Positions 31,502 to 40,639 of a DNA stretch of 52,393 nt are shown here, in pieces (position 1 is the stretch's first letter; each line of letters starts with the position of its first letter). The notes below the pieces were generated by a model, which saw nothing but the letters and a program-made list of their open reading frames with translations, did no database searches and was not told the DNA's origin. Origin of the DNA: Candidatus Rokuibacteriota bacterium (GTDB taxonomy: Bacteria; Methylomirabilota; Methylomirabilia; Rokubacteriales; CSP1-6); contig JAUSJX010000141.1 of the NCBI GenBank assembly GCA_030647435.1, positions 1 to 52,393 of the forward strand. Reading direction: 5' to 3'. A program made the position numbers and the translations under genes.

Positions 31502-34441
31502 CTACTCCTCCTCGCCCTCGCCGATGGCGAACTCGACGCCGCCCTCACCGGTGGCGGACCTCTTGGCCGCGCCCCCCGGCAGGCGCTTCTCCTGGATGCC
31601 CTCCTTCTTGACCAAGCGCTCCTTCGTCACGGCGAGCCGCTTGTCCTCGAGCTCCTTGACCTTGGCCTCCGGCACGGGCTCGCGGTCCCGCAGGAGCGCG
31701 AGCTGGGCATCCGGCGTCGTCGGCAGCTTCTCGCTCGGCAGCCTGACGGCGAAGTAGCCGCGGATGGCCATCACCTGCTCGGCGATGCCCCGCTCCTTCG
31801 CGAACTGCTGAACCTTGGCCGCCACCGCTTCGGCCTTGATCGCGTCGAGATCGCCCGGCACCACCACCGGGTGTAGTGTCAGCGCGATATACGGTGTCTG
31901 GCGCATGAAATCGGCCACTCGCAGGAGGTGCTGCTCCATCGACGGCGCGAGCACGGCGCTGCCCGCCGGGAAGGTGACGGGGTTGACCTTCGGCTCCTCG
32001 AGCTTCTCCTCGCTCGAGAACATCCGCCCGATCAACCGAAACGGCGAGGCCAGCACGTTGACGAGGACTTTCTTGACGGCGGACCAAATGGTCTCGGACA
32101 GATCGAACTTGGGATCCTTGAGTGAGCCGGAGACCGGGACCTTCACCACGATGTTGCCGTTGCCGTCCTTGATGAGCGCAACGATGAGGCCGAGCGGCAG
32201 CCCGAGCCGCGCCTTGACGTTGTCGTCGGGCCGGCTCGACTTGGCCACGCGCAGCTTCTCCACAAGAACCTCGTTCATGGCGGTGATCTGGTCGTTCTCG
32301 ATCTTGAGGTTGAACTTGTACTTGAGGTTCCCCTGCTGGATCAGCCATGCCATGGTCTGGTCGGAGTACGGGTTGACGATCGGGAGCTTGAGGTCGCGGA
32401 TCTCTCCGACGAGGTCCAGATAGAGCGGAGCCCCGATGGCACCCAGATCGCCCCGGATGTCCAGCTTCCCATCAGCGCCGATCAGACTCGTGAAAACGAG
32501 CTTCGCGCGCTGGTCGGGCTTGTTCCCCAGCCCCGTCACCTGGAGATCCATGTTCGAGAGGTCCTCGGAGAAAACAGGCTCTGTCGACCGGTCGAGGAAG
32601 CGAACGCCGCCCTCTTCGAGACGAATCTCGCCGAATTGGAGATCCATCGTGTCGAGCAGTCCCTTGGGCTTGGGAGCCGGCGCTGGGCCAAGCGTCGGTG
32701 CTGGGTCAGAGGCGGACGGCGCGGGCGCCGTCTGAGCGGGAGCGGTTCCCCCGGCCGGCGCCGCCGGGCCACCGAAGAGCTTCACGATGTCGAGGCTGCC
32801 GTCCTTGCCGCGCTCGATCTCGGCCTGCAGCCGCCGGAAGCCCACCTTGGCGACCTTCGCGCGATTCGGCCAGTCGAGGTCGATGCTGACAAGCTCCATC
32901 CGCTCGATCGTGAGCGAGGGGCGCTCGGCGCCCGGGAATCGCGCCTCGAACTTATCCGCCCAGCTGGTGCCGGTCGACGTGAGGATCATCTTCCCGCCCC
33001 TGAGCGCGACGCGGTTCTTGCTGTCGCCGTTGTAGCGGCCCGAAAAGCGGGCCGGTACCGGCATGTAGGACTGATAGGGCTCGATCGGCGCATCACGCAC
33101 GGTCATGGTCCAGGTCATGTCCAACGGTTGCGGAATCAGCGAGCCCTTGATCTCCACCCGCCCGCTGCCGGGCAGCCCGGCGCCCACCGAGAGCTTGGCG
33201 GGGCCGACCACGGGCCAGGCCACACTCTCAAGCGAGAGCGTGAGGTCGCTGAGCGCCAACGTCGTGGGCGGCGACACCATCTCGTCGACGAAGGTGAGCG
33301 TCGCCTTGCTGAGCGCCAGCTTCTCGAGCAGGAATTTGAAGGCCGGCCCGGTCCTGTCATCCGGAGCCTGCGGCGCCGGGGGAGCCGGTGGCGCGGGCCG
33401 GGCCGCCGTGGGCGGTGGCGCGACGGCAGCCGGCGGGGTCGCGGCGGCCTGGAGCAGATCGATGACGCCGCTCTTGTCTCGCAGCGCCTGCCCCTTCAGT
33501 CCCACGATCTCCACGTCGGAGACGACGATAACGCGAGAGATGAGATCGGCCTCCTTGAGGCGCAGGCCCAGGTGCGGCACCGTCATGAACGGCGCCTTGC
33601 CCCCGGGGCGGATCAGCTGCAGGTCATCGAGGCTCATGTCCCCCGACACCACCGCTCGCGTGACACCTTCAGCCCCGCGCTCGATGCCGATTTTGATATT
33701 GAAGCCGAGACGGCCGCCGTAAGGGCCGGCCGGAGCGGTAGGCGAAACATAGGGCAGGACCTGGATCAGATCGAAATTCTTGATGCCGAGCCCCAGCGAC
33801 ACCGCGCCCGGAGCCAACCGGATCTCGTTCGAGCTCAGCTCGAATGGCGAGTCGCCGACCTTGGATTGGATCGCCAGGCGGCCCGCCGGCTGCCCAGCGC
33901 GCGTGGTCAGATCGCCCGCTTCGATGGTCAGCCCCTGAATGCGCCACGTCGCGGGCGGCGAGACGGCCTCGTCGCGGATGACGATATTCCCCAAGACGAG
34001 GCCGAGCCGCTCCATGGTGAACGTCCACCGCGACGGCTTGGCCTTGGGATCGGCAGGCGGGATCAGGCCGAGAAGGTCGGAGAAGTTGAACTCGCGCGGA
34101 CCCGTGCGGGCGAGCTGCACCGCGGGCGAGACCAGTGTGACGTCTTTGAGGCGGATGTGCGCCGCTAGGAGCGACGGCCAGGACCATCGCGCCTCGAGAC
34201 GCTCGAACTCGACGAAGGCCTTCTGCGGGTCCCGCTCGGCCAGCCGGAAGTTCTTGACGACGAGCCGGCCGGTGAAGAGGTTGAGGTCGATGTCCCCGAT
34301 GCTCGCGGCGCGGCCGGTAATCTTGGGGATCTGCGTCACAGCCTGGCGGCGGATCAGCTCGGGAAGGGCCCAGAGGAAGGCGCCGCCCAGCACCAGCAGA
34401 ACCGCGGCGACGACCAGCCAGATCGTGCGGCGCCGGCTCAT
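31502..34441 (-). CDS. Large AsmA/DUF748-family envelope protein
   Basis: 979 residues. One N-terminal membrane helix (about residues 9-28) is followed by a long beta-rich periplasmic body. ASIGDIDLNLFTGRLVVKNF is the usual opening of DUF748/AsmA-like proteins; later RIMELVS-type strands repeat. Pro/Ala linkers lie at about residues 335-360 and 565-590. The C-terminal part (RVADFMRQTPYIALTLHPVV onward) resembles an OmpA-like fold without a clear peptidoglycan motif. Proteins of this kind are now considered bridge-like carriers or regulators of lipid transport to the outer membrane. It has no neighbour with an obvious shared role, though the window is rich in envelope-lipid genes. Confidence 0.85.
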   Translation of the reverse strand: MSRRRTIWLVVAAVLLVLGGAFLWALPELIRRQAVTQIPKITGRAASIGDIDLNLFTGRLVVKNFRLAERDPQKAFVEFERLEARWSWPSLLAAHIRLKDVTLVSPAVQLARTGPREFNFSDLLGLIPPADPKAKPSRWTFTMERLGLVLGNIVIRDEAVSPPATWRIQGLTIEAGDLTTRAGQPAGRLAIQSKVGDSPFELSSNEIRLAPGAVSLGLGIKNFDLIQVLPYVSPTAPAGPYGGRLGFNIKIGIERGAEGVTRAVVSGDMSLDDLQLIRPGGKAPFMTVPHLGLRLKEADLISRVIVVSDVEIVGLKGQALRDKSGVIDLLQAAATPPAAVAPPPTAARPAPPAPPAPQAPDDRTGPAFKFLLEKLALSKATLTFVDEMVSPPTTLALSDLTLSLESVAWPVVGPAKLSVGAGLPGSGRVEIKGSLIPQPLDMTWTMTVRDAPIEPYQSYMPVPARFSGRYNGDSKNRVALRGGKMILTSTGTSWADKFEARFPGAERPSLTIERMELVSIDLDWPNRAKVAKVGFRRLQAEIERGKDGSLDIVKLFGGPAAPAGGTAPAQTAPAPSASDPAPTLGPAPAPKPKGLLDTMDLQFGEIRLEEGGVRFLDRSTEPVFSEDLSNMDLQVTGLGNKPDQRAKLVFTSLIGADGKLDIRGDLGAIGAPLYLDLVGEIRDLKLPIVNPYSDQTMAWLIQQGNLKYKFNLKIENDQITAMNEVLVEKLRVAKSSRPDDNVKARLGLPLGLIVALIKDGNGNIVVKVPVSGSLKDPKFDLSETIWSAVKKVLVNVLASPFRLIGRMFSSEEKLEEPKVNPVTFPAGSAVLAPSMEQHLLRVADFMRQTPYIALTLHPVVVPGDLDAIKAEAVAAKVQQFAKERGIAEQVMAIRGYFAVRLPSEKLPTTPDAQLALLRDREPVPEAKVKELEDKRLAVTKERLVKKEGIQEKRLPGGAAKRSATGEGGVEFAIGEGEEE

Positions 34442-34450
34442 GAGCCGCCC

Positions 34451-35356
34451 CTACACCGGCGCCTGGTCGGACGACGGCTTGAGGAAGGTGAAGACGCTGG
34501 TGAAATCCTTGCGGCCGAGGCCGTGAGAGGATGCCAGGCGGTAGACCTGCTGGGCCGCGGGAGCCACGAAAAGCGGGATGCGCAGGTTGCGCGCCGCGTC
34601 CACCGCGAGCCCGACGTCCTTGCACATGAGGTCGGTCATGAAGCCGGGCGCGTAGCCGTTGGTCGAAGCGGCGCGCGCCACGATGCCCGGCACCGGATGC
34701 ATCTGCTCCATCAGCCACGTGTTGCCCGATGACTTGGCGATGACCTCGGTGACGACCTTGAGATCGACGCCGAAACCCTCGGCGATGCGAAAGGCCTCGC
34801 TCACCGCCACGGCGGCCACGCCGGCGATGAGGTTGTTGCAGAGCTTGGCGACCTCGCCGCTGCCGACGGGGCCGACGTGGATCACGTTGGCGCCCATGGC
34901 CTGGAGCACCGGCAGCGCCGCCTTGAAGTCCTCTGCCGAGCCGCCCACCATGATGGCCAGCGTGCCGTCGGTCGCGCGCGGCGTGCCGCCGGAGACCGGC
35001 GCGTCGATGAAGCGGATCCCGCGCTCGGCCGCCGCTGCGGCGACGCGGCGCGAAGCGGCCGGGTCGATCGTGGACATGTCCACGCAGAGCGTGCCCTTGC
35101 GCACGGCGTTGATCACGCCGCCGTCACCACCGTAGGCGGCTTCGACGTGGGGCGAGGAGGGCAGCATCGTGATCACGAGGTCGGCGCCGGCGACGGCCTC
35201 CGCCGCCGAGGCGGCGGCCGTCATGCCCGCGGAGGCCGCCGCCTTGACGGCCTCGGGATTGAGGTCGTAGGCCGTGACCGCGAAGCCCTTCTTGACGAGA
35301 GTCGTGGCCATGGGCAGGCCCATGGTGCCGACGCCGATGAAGCCGATCCGGGTCAT
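34451..35356 (-). CDS. 3-Hydroxyisobutyrate dehydrogenase-family enzyme (second copy)
   Basis: 301 residues. Start MTRIGFIGVGTMGLPMATTL with AGGAGA 6 nt upstream; substrate motif FIDAPVSGGTPRATDGTLAI; catalytic Lys region GSGEVAKLCNNLIAGVAAVA; C-terminal MCKDVGLAVDAARN. It is the same family as 25719-26609 but differs over most of the length. NAD(P)-dependent oxidation of a short beta-hydroxyacid in valine or related catabolism is likely; no acyl-CoA genes are adjacent. It ends 10 nt before the DUF748 gene start. Confidence 0.9.
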   Translation of the reverse strand: MTRIGFIGVGTMGLPMATTLVKKGFAVTAYDLNPEAVKAAASAGMTAAASAAEAVAGADLVITMLPSSPHVEAAYGGDGGVINAVRKGTLCVDMSTIDPAASRRVAAAAAERGIRFIDAPVSGGTPRATDGTLAIMVGGSAEDFKAALPVLQAMGANVIHVGPVGSGEVAKLCNNLIAGVAAVAVSEAFRIAEGFGVDLKVVTEVIAKSSGNTWLMEQMHPVPGIVARAASTNGYAPGFMTDLMCKDVGLAVDAARNLRIPLFVAPAAQQVYRLASSHGLGRKDFTSVFTFLKPSSDQAPV

Positions 35357-35402
35357 GTGAGATCTCCTGGTGTGGACCGCAGTTCGATGCCTGCTGCTCC
35401 CG

Positions 35403-35408
35403 TATACT
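35403..35408 (+). promoter_or_regulatory. -10 element close to the EamA start
   Basis: TATACT ends 9 nt before the ATG at 35418, leaving at most a few nt of leader and no ribosome site. This resembles 17060-17065. Confidence 0.4.
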
Positions 35409-35417
35409 ACCGGCGCA

Positions 35418-36344
35418 ATGCTGCTGGGTCTCGTCCTTGTCTGCCTGGCCGCGGTGTCCTGGGGCACCACGGGCTCCGTGATGGCCCTGCTGGCGAGGGA
35501 GGGGACGCCAAGCCCCCTCCTGGTCGGCTGGGCGCGCATGGCCGCAGCCGCGCCCTGCCTCCTCGTCGCGCTCGCGCTCGTGCGGCCCGCGGCCGCCGCG
35601 CGCGGCGAATGGCGGCCGCGCGATCGGGCGAAGGCCGCGCTCCTCGGCGCCGCCATGGCCGCGTATCAAGTCTGCTACTTCTGGGCCGTGGCGCGCACCG
35701 GCGTGGCGCTGACGGCGCTGCTCGCCATCTGCCTAGCACCACTCATGATCGCGGCCGGCGCGGCGCTCACCCTCAAGGAGCGCCCGAGCCCTGCCACGCT
35801 CGCGGCGCTGCTGTTGGCCGTCGCGGGCACCGCCATGATCCTGGCGGGCCCGCGTGCGGACGGCGTCGCGCCTCCCGGGTCCACCGCGGGCACCTTCGCT
35901 GCGGGCGCGTTCGCCGCGCTCGGCGCCGGGTTATCTTACGCTGTGTACGCGGTCACCGCCAAGGGCCTTCTCCGGCGCGCCGCGCCGCTGCCGCTCGCCG
36001 CGCTGACATTCACGCTGGCCGCTCTCCTGCTGACTCCCGTGCTCGCGCTGGAGCGCGGCGCGGCGGCGCAGCTTGTCGCGGGCTGGCCTCTGCTCCTGTA
36101 CCTCGGCGTCGTCCCGACGGCCGCAGCCTACGTGGTCTTCGGCGAGGGACTCCGCCGCGTGACGGTCACGACCGCGGGCATCGCAACCCTGCTGGAGCCG
36201 CTGACCGCGGCGGCGCTCGGCGTCCTGCTCTTCGGCGAGCGCCTGGGCACCGTCGGTTGGGCCGGCGCCGCGCTGCTGCTCGGGGCCCTCGGGCTCCTGG
36301 CGTGGGCGGGCTCAGACAGCCCCAGCTCAGACCACCCCAGCTGA
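35418..36344 (+). CDS. EamA/DMT-family transporter
   Basis: 308 residues, ten membrane helices in two EamA repeats. The first begins LLGLVLVCLAAVSWGTTGSV and the second FAALGAGLSYAVYAVTAKGL. The end of each repeat has the family pattern LLAICLAPLMIAAGAALTL and GIATLLEPLTAAALGVLLFG. Drug/metabolite exporter; the substrate cannot be told. The ATG at 35418 is preferred over an earlier GTG at 35370, since the first helix begins right there. Its last 18 bp overlap the convergent cyclase gene. Confidence 0.9.
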   Translation: MLLGLVLVCLAAVSWGTTGSVMALLAREGTPSPLLVGWARMAAAAPCLLVALALVRPAAAARGEWRPRDRAKAALLGAAMAAYQVCYFWAVARTGVALTALLAICLAPLMIAAGAALTLKERPSPATLAALLLAVAGTAMILAGPRADGVAPPGSTAGTFAAGAFAALGAGLSYAVYAVTAKGLLRRAAPLPLAALTFTLAALLLTPVLALERGAAAQLVAGWPLLLYLGVVPTAAAYVVFGEGLRRVTVTTAGIATLLEPLTAAALGVLLFGERLGTVGWAGAALLLGALGLLAWAGSDSPSSDHPS

Positions 36345-38738
36345 GACCGCCAAAGTCGGCAGCCCCGCCGAAAGACGGAAGACACGCACCGGCTCTTCCA
36401 CGTTCTTGAGCAGCCGCTCGCCCAAGTCCTCTAGGTCGAGCCAGCCGGAGAGCCGCCGGGCGGTCTCAGGCCCGATGAAGACGGAGTCGCCAGCCCCGAG
36501 CGCGGCGAGTCGCGCGGCGACGTTGGTCACGGCGCCCGAGGCCGTGTAGGTCCAGCGGGTGCCGGCGGTGCCCTCGATCTTGGTGGCGCCCACCGCGGCC
36601 GCCCCGGAGTTCACGCCCACGTGGAGGCGGATGGGCTCGTCGACGGCGCCCGCCTCGCCGTTGATCTCGTCCGTCCGGCGCAGGATGCCGAGCGCCGCAT
36701 GGGCGGCGTTCCGCGCGTGACGCTCCGGGTCTTCGTCCTGGAAGATCACCATGAGCCCGTCACCCGCGGTCTCGTTCACGTCGCCGCCGTTGCGCAGGAC
36801 CTCGTCGAGGAAGGCGCCGAAGTAGCGCTCGACGACGAAGTTGAGGCGATCAGGGTCGTGGCGCTCCGACAGCCGCGTGTAGCCGGCGATGTCCACGAAG
36901 AGGACGGACACGTCCATCTCGCGCTTGGCGAGCTCCGGCGCCTCCGGCGCCTGCTCGATGAGCTCCTGGACCCGGCGCGGCACGAACTTGGACAGGCTCG
37001 TCCGGATGGACTCGAGGATCTCGACGCGGCGGAGCGTGTCGGCGAGCCGCCGGTTGGCGGCCTCGAGCGCCGTGTAGGCCCGGGCGTTCTCGAGCGCGAC
37101 GGCGCTCTGGTTGACGACGACGCGCAGCAGGCGAAGGTCGTCCGTCGTGTAGGAGGCGCCCGAGCGCTTCTCGCCGAGGGCGAGGAGGCCCGTGACGCGA
37201 TCGCCGAAGAGCACGGGCATCACCAGCTCGGCGCCGAGGGCACGCATCTGAGCGAGGCAGGTGTCCCGGCAAGAGGCCATGTCCGGGTCGGCTTCGTGCT
37301 GGACGCGAGTGAGCGGCTCGCGCTCCTTGCCCAGGTGCAGGGCCAGCGACGACTCGGCGGCGATGAGACCGCCCGCGCCCATCGGCCCGGCGCTGCCGAC
37401 GACGACGCGGTAGCGCCCCTGCCCCTCGTCGAGCAGCGCGAGCGTCAGCCGCGACGGATGGAAGGCCTCGTCCACCGTCCGGCTGATGAGGCCCGCGATG
37501 CGGTCGAGGTCGAGCACGGTCGTCATGGTGCCGGCGAGCCGCTCGATGGAGCGCTGGACGTCGAGGCGCTGGCGGAAGAAGACCCGGTCCACCACACGCT
37601 GGGCGCGGACGTAGACGGGGTTGAGGAACAGCACGACGGCGAGCGCCAGCACCACGGCCGTGGCGAGCGGGCTCGCGCCCATCCCGAGCCGGGTGAAGAC
37701 CACGTCGAGCAGCGTGATGGCTCCCGCGTAGGCCGCGATCACGACACCGGTCACCAGCCCGTAGATGGTGCCGAGGCGGACGACGGCGCGCACGTCGAAG
37801 AGGTCGTAGCGCACCATGGCGTATGCCACGGCGACCGGGAAGAGGACGTTGAGCTTCCAGAGCAGGTTGAGGTACGGCACCGCCATGCCCGTCACGGCCT
37901 CGAGGGTCGTGCCCATCACGGGAGCGAGCTGGCCCACGGCGAACCCCGCGAGCAGCACCCAGGCGTGCTGGCGGCCAAGAGGGGTCGAGCCGCGCAGCGC
38001 CGTCGTCGCGAGCGCCGCGATCAGGAGGACGAGGGACGAGACCCAGTACACGGCGGCCGCGGTCGGGATCAGCACGAACTCGCTCGGCGGGACGCCGGTA
38101 TGGCGCGTCTGGAGAAGAACGGCCAGGAGCGCCGAGACGCCGTAGGCAAGCAAGATGAGGCGGGGGTGGCGCAGTGACCACGGGCGCCGCTCGGGAAAGC
38201 TCTGGGCCAGGTGCAGGTAGAGCGCGGGCGAGAAAGCCCAGGCCGTGACGAAGATGACGTCGAAGCGGTAGGTGCTGACGGCGTCGTGGTAGAGCGCGGC
38301 CGTCACGAACCAGATGAGACAGAAGAGCAGGAAGACCCGCGCGTCCGGGGCGCCGGGCTTGAGGACGAGGACGGCGGCGCCCAACCCCAGGAAGAGCAGC
38401 CCCGGCAGCAGCCCCTCGAGCAGGAACCGCACGAAGTCGCGGACGGGCTCGACCGTGCTCGTGATGTCCGCCTCGACCAGGCTGCCGCGACGGTTGACGA
38501 GGTAGTGGAAGCTCGTGCCCGCCGGGTGGCGGCGGACCTCGTCCTGGATCTGTCTGCCGGAGGCGAGGAGGCGGCCGTCCATGGCACGCACGAAGTCGAA
38601 AGGCTCGAGCCCGCCGCGCTCGACCCCGAGCCCCACCAGGAGGTTGTCCATCACCGAGAAGCCCGGATAGGGCTGGCCGACGAGCCGCCAGGCATCGACC
38701 GTCGTCCACGCCCCGAGCCCGAGGGCCAGCGTCAGCAC
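36327..38738 (-). CDS. Membrane-bound class III adenylate/guanylate cyclase with GAF domain
   Basis: 803 residues. A short helix is followed by a PDZ-like periplasmic segment (about residues 25-95), then about eight membrane helices (about residues 100-385), a GAF domain (about 400-550), a helical linker and a class III cyclase domain (about 607-760). The first metal Asp is in VLFVDIAGYTRL, the second in NETAGDGLMVIF; the transition-state Asn/Arg are in VTNVAARLAAL. It would make cAMP or cGMP in response to a signal sensed by the membrane or GAF part. The GTG at 38738 is inside the first hydrophobic segment; an upstream CTG at 38765 with a GGGGAC-type site could be the true start. Confidence 0.88.
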   Translation of the reverse strand: MLTLALGLGAWTTVDAWRLVGQPYPGFSVMDNLLVGLGVERGGLEPFDFVRAMDGRLLASGRQIQDEVRRHPAGTSFHYLVNRRGSLVEADITSTVEPVRDFVRFLLEGLLPGLLFLGLGAAVLVLKPGAPDARVFLLFCLIWFVTAALYHDAVSTYRFDVIFVTAWAFSPALYLHLAQSFPERRPWSLRHPRLILLAYGVSALLAVLLQTRHTGVPPSEFVLIPTAAAVYWVSSLVLLIAALATTALRGSTPLGRQHAWVLLAGFAVGQLAPVMGTTLEAVTGMAVPYLNLLWKLNVLFPVAVAYAMVRYDLFDVRAVVRLGTIYGLVTGVVIAAYAGAITLLDVVFTRLGMGASPLATAVVLALAVVLFLNPVYVRAQRVVDRVFFRQRLDVQRSIERLAGTMTTVLDLDRIAGLISRTVDEAFHPSRLTLALLDEGQGRYRVVVGSAGPMGAGGLIAAESSLALHLGKEREPLTRVQHEADPDMASCRDTCLAQMRALGAELVMPVLFGDRVTGLLALGEKRSGASYTTDDLRLLRVVVNQSAVALENARAYTALEAANRRLADTLRRVEILESIRTSLSKFVPRRVQELIEQAPEAPELAKREMDVSVLFVDIAGYTRLSERHDPDRLNFVVERYFGAFLDEVLRNGGDVNETAGDGLMVIFQDEDPERHARNAAHAALGILRRTDEINGEAGAVDEPIRLHVGVNSGAAAVGATKIEGTAGTRWTYTASGAVTNVAARLAALGAGDSVFIGPETARRLSGWLDLEDLGERLLKNVEEPVRVFRLSAGLPTLAVSAGVV

Positions 38739-38782
38739 CGCCCACCAGAGCCGCCTCTCGCGCAGCGGAGTCCCCTCGTCCC

Positions 38783-39844
38783 CTAAGGCCGCAGCTCGAC
38801 GGCCTTGCTCACCGCGCGGCTGAAGGTGCAGTTAGGCACGACGCAGGAGTGCTTGCCCGGGCCGCCGGCGACCATGACGTAGACGTCCTCTGGGGTCGGC
38901 ACCATCGGCAGGAGCGCCTGCTCGTCGGTGACCTTCTGCATCCAGAGGGGCCAGTCGTGCATACCCCACATGCCGCCGAGCTTGAGCCTGCCTAGCGGGA
39001 TGCGGGCGTGCTCGAAGACGAAGCGCTGCACGTCCGCGGCCGAGAAGCCGTCGGCCGCGATGGTCTGCGCGTGCTCGGGCCCCAGCACCACCAGGAGCTG
39101 ACTCTGGGTCATGTACCAGCCGACATTGGAGCCGAGCGTGGCCGCGACGTCCGAGACGTTGTTGAGGATGCCCGCCGCGGTCGTGGAGACGTGGTCGTTG
39201 ACGTTGTGCGGCGCCTCGCCGCCGAAGACCGTCACCACGCTTTGCTCGGCCGCGAACCCGAGCCGCGCGTGGAGCGGAGGCCAAGGCGAGACGTCCTCCC
39301 GCTCGGCGATGGCGTAGGAGAACTTTGCCGGACTGCCCTGGGTCGCCATGTCGTGGCGCCCGGGCCAGCCGCCGCCCACGTTCATGAGGATGAGCCGGAT
39401 GGCGCGGCCGATGGTCGCGTTGGCGCGAAAGCCGGGACCGAAGAGCCCCGCGCCCGCGTGCATGCCGACGGCGCGCGCGGCGGGGCCGCTGACGATGACG
39501 AGCGGTGCGACGGGGTGCGTGGTCGCCTGGACGCCGTAGAGGTTGAAGGCGGGCTCGAGTATGGCCGCGACAGCCGCGAGAACGACCGGGAAGCAGGTGG
39601 GCTCGCAGCCGGCCATGACGGCGTTGACGGCGAGCTTTTCGACGCTTGCCTCGCGCCAGAGCGGCGGCATGAGGCCGAGCACCCGAGCCGGATCCTCCCC
39701 GCCGGCCGCGACCATCGCCCGCACCCGCTCCGGCGTGGGGGGCACGATGGGCAGCCCGTCGCACCAGTCGCGTTTGACGAATTCCGCGAAGATATCTTCC
39801 TCTGGCAGCTGGAGCTCACGAACAGCGGAAGCGGGGTCGGGCAC
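38783..39844 (-). CDS. Conserved protein of unknown function near the selenoprotein
   Basis: 353 residues, soluble, no signal peptide. I do not recognise a characterised family. Visible conserved-looking parts are FAEFVKRDWCDGLPIVPPTP at the start, MAGCEPTCFPVVLAAVAAIL, GPGFRANATIGRAIRLILMN and VAGGPGKHSCVVPNC at the end. The paired Cys in the centre and at the C-terminus could be redox or metal sites. GTG start with AGGAGG 5 nt upstream. It is on the same strand and downstream of the UGSC selenoprotein gene, separated only by a pseudogene. The two may share a pathway, which is inference. Confidence 0.8.
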   Translation of the reverse strand: MPDPASAVRELQLPEEDIFAEFVKRDWCDGLPIVPPTPERVRAMVAAGGEDPARVLGLMPPLWREASVEKLAVNAVMAGCEPTCFPVVLAAVAAILEPAFNLYGVQATTHPVAPLVIVSGPAARAVGMHAGAGLFGPGFRANATIGRAIRLILMNVGGGWPGRHDMATQGSPAKFSYAIAEREDVSPWPPLHARLGFAAEQSVVTVFGGEAPHNVNDHVSTTAAGILNNVSDVAATLGSNVGWYMTQSQLLVVLGPEHAQTIAADGFSAADVQRFVFEHARIPLGRLKLGGMWGMHDWPLWMQKVTDEQALLPMVPTPEDVYVMVAGGPGKHSCVVPNCTFSRAVSKAVELRP

Positions 39845-39871
39845 GGCGTCCTCCTGGCGCGAGATGATCGC

Positions 39872-40544
39872 TTATCGGGGCAGTGTACCTCTCCTGAAAC
39901 GCTCGAGGGCGCCCCGGAACTCGGCGTTCTGCGGCTCGAGAGCGACCGCCCGCTCGAAGAAGCGCCCGGCCTCGTTCGTCTGCCCGAGCCACCACGACGC
40001 GGCCCCGGCCAGGAAGAGCGCCGCCGGCTGCGCGGGCTCCCGCACGAGCGCGCGGCGGGCGAACGCGAACGCGTCGGCGGGCCGGCCCCGAGCTGCAGCG
40101 CGGCCGTGCTGGCTCCGAGCGCCGACACGGCATGGGCGGGGTCGAAGGCCAACGCCCGCTCGAACTGGGCGAGAGCGTCGGCCGCGGCGCCGCGCCGCAA
40201 GCAGCCGACCCCCACCCAATAGCGGCTATCCGCGCGCTCGATCTCCCGCGCGCTCTCCGGCGTGAACTCGGGCAATGAAGCCCGGCGGAACCAGCCGAGG
40301 AGCACGCGGTTCGGCAGCGAGGTGTCGACGTAGGCGGTTTTCGCAAACGGCCCGCGAAGCGGCCGAAGAGGGCGGCTCCTAACGCGAGCCCGGCCATGAA
40401 GGCCGCGAGCACCGCGGTGAGCGCGTCCACCGCGTGTCCCACGACCAGGCCGAGCATGCGCAGCCACACAACCTCGTACACGAGCGCGGCGGCGCCCGAG
40501 AGGACGGCCGCCTTCAGCGCGAGCCGGAGCGCCGTCGCCGGCAT
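39872..40544 (-). pseudogene. Decayed fused MFS/spermidine-synthase-like gene with TPR tail
   Basis: Three successive frames carry parts of one protein. The first, from the ATG at 40544, has VYEVVWLRMLGLVVGHAVDA and AAFMAGLALGAALFGR, the N-terminal membrane region of fused MFS/spermidine-synthase proteins. Near 40350 the reading moves to a second frame (FAKTAYVDTSLPNRVLLGWF, then TPR-like ALAQFERALAFDPAHAVSAL). Near 40085 it moves to a third frame (AFAFARRALVREPAQPAALF, AGRFFERAVALEPQN), ending at a TAA at 39872. Complete relatives are several hundred residues longer, so the central MFS and SpeE domains have been deleted as well as frame broken. One frameshift alone could be a sequence error; the large deletion could not. 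Confidence 0.75.
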
Positions 40545-40552
40545 CTACTCCC

Positions 40553-40615
40553 CGGCCCTGCCCGCCGCCGGCGCGGCCCTGCCCGCCGAGGGCGCGGCCC
40601 TGCCCGCCGCAGGCG
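40553..40615. repeat. Three 21-bp tandem repeats
   Basis: Units at 40553-40573, 40574-40594 and 40595-40615 share CGGCCCTGCCCGCCG and differ only in the next few bases. They lie between the selenoprotein stop and the pseudogene start. Too few and without spacers, so not a CRISPR array. Confidence 0.85.
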
Positions 40616-40639
40616 CGTCGAAGACCGACGCGGGTGGCC

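Noticed and set aside
40553-40615. The 21-bp repeats as a CRISPR array
   Set aside because: Contiguous repeats with no spacers and no cas genes nearby.
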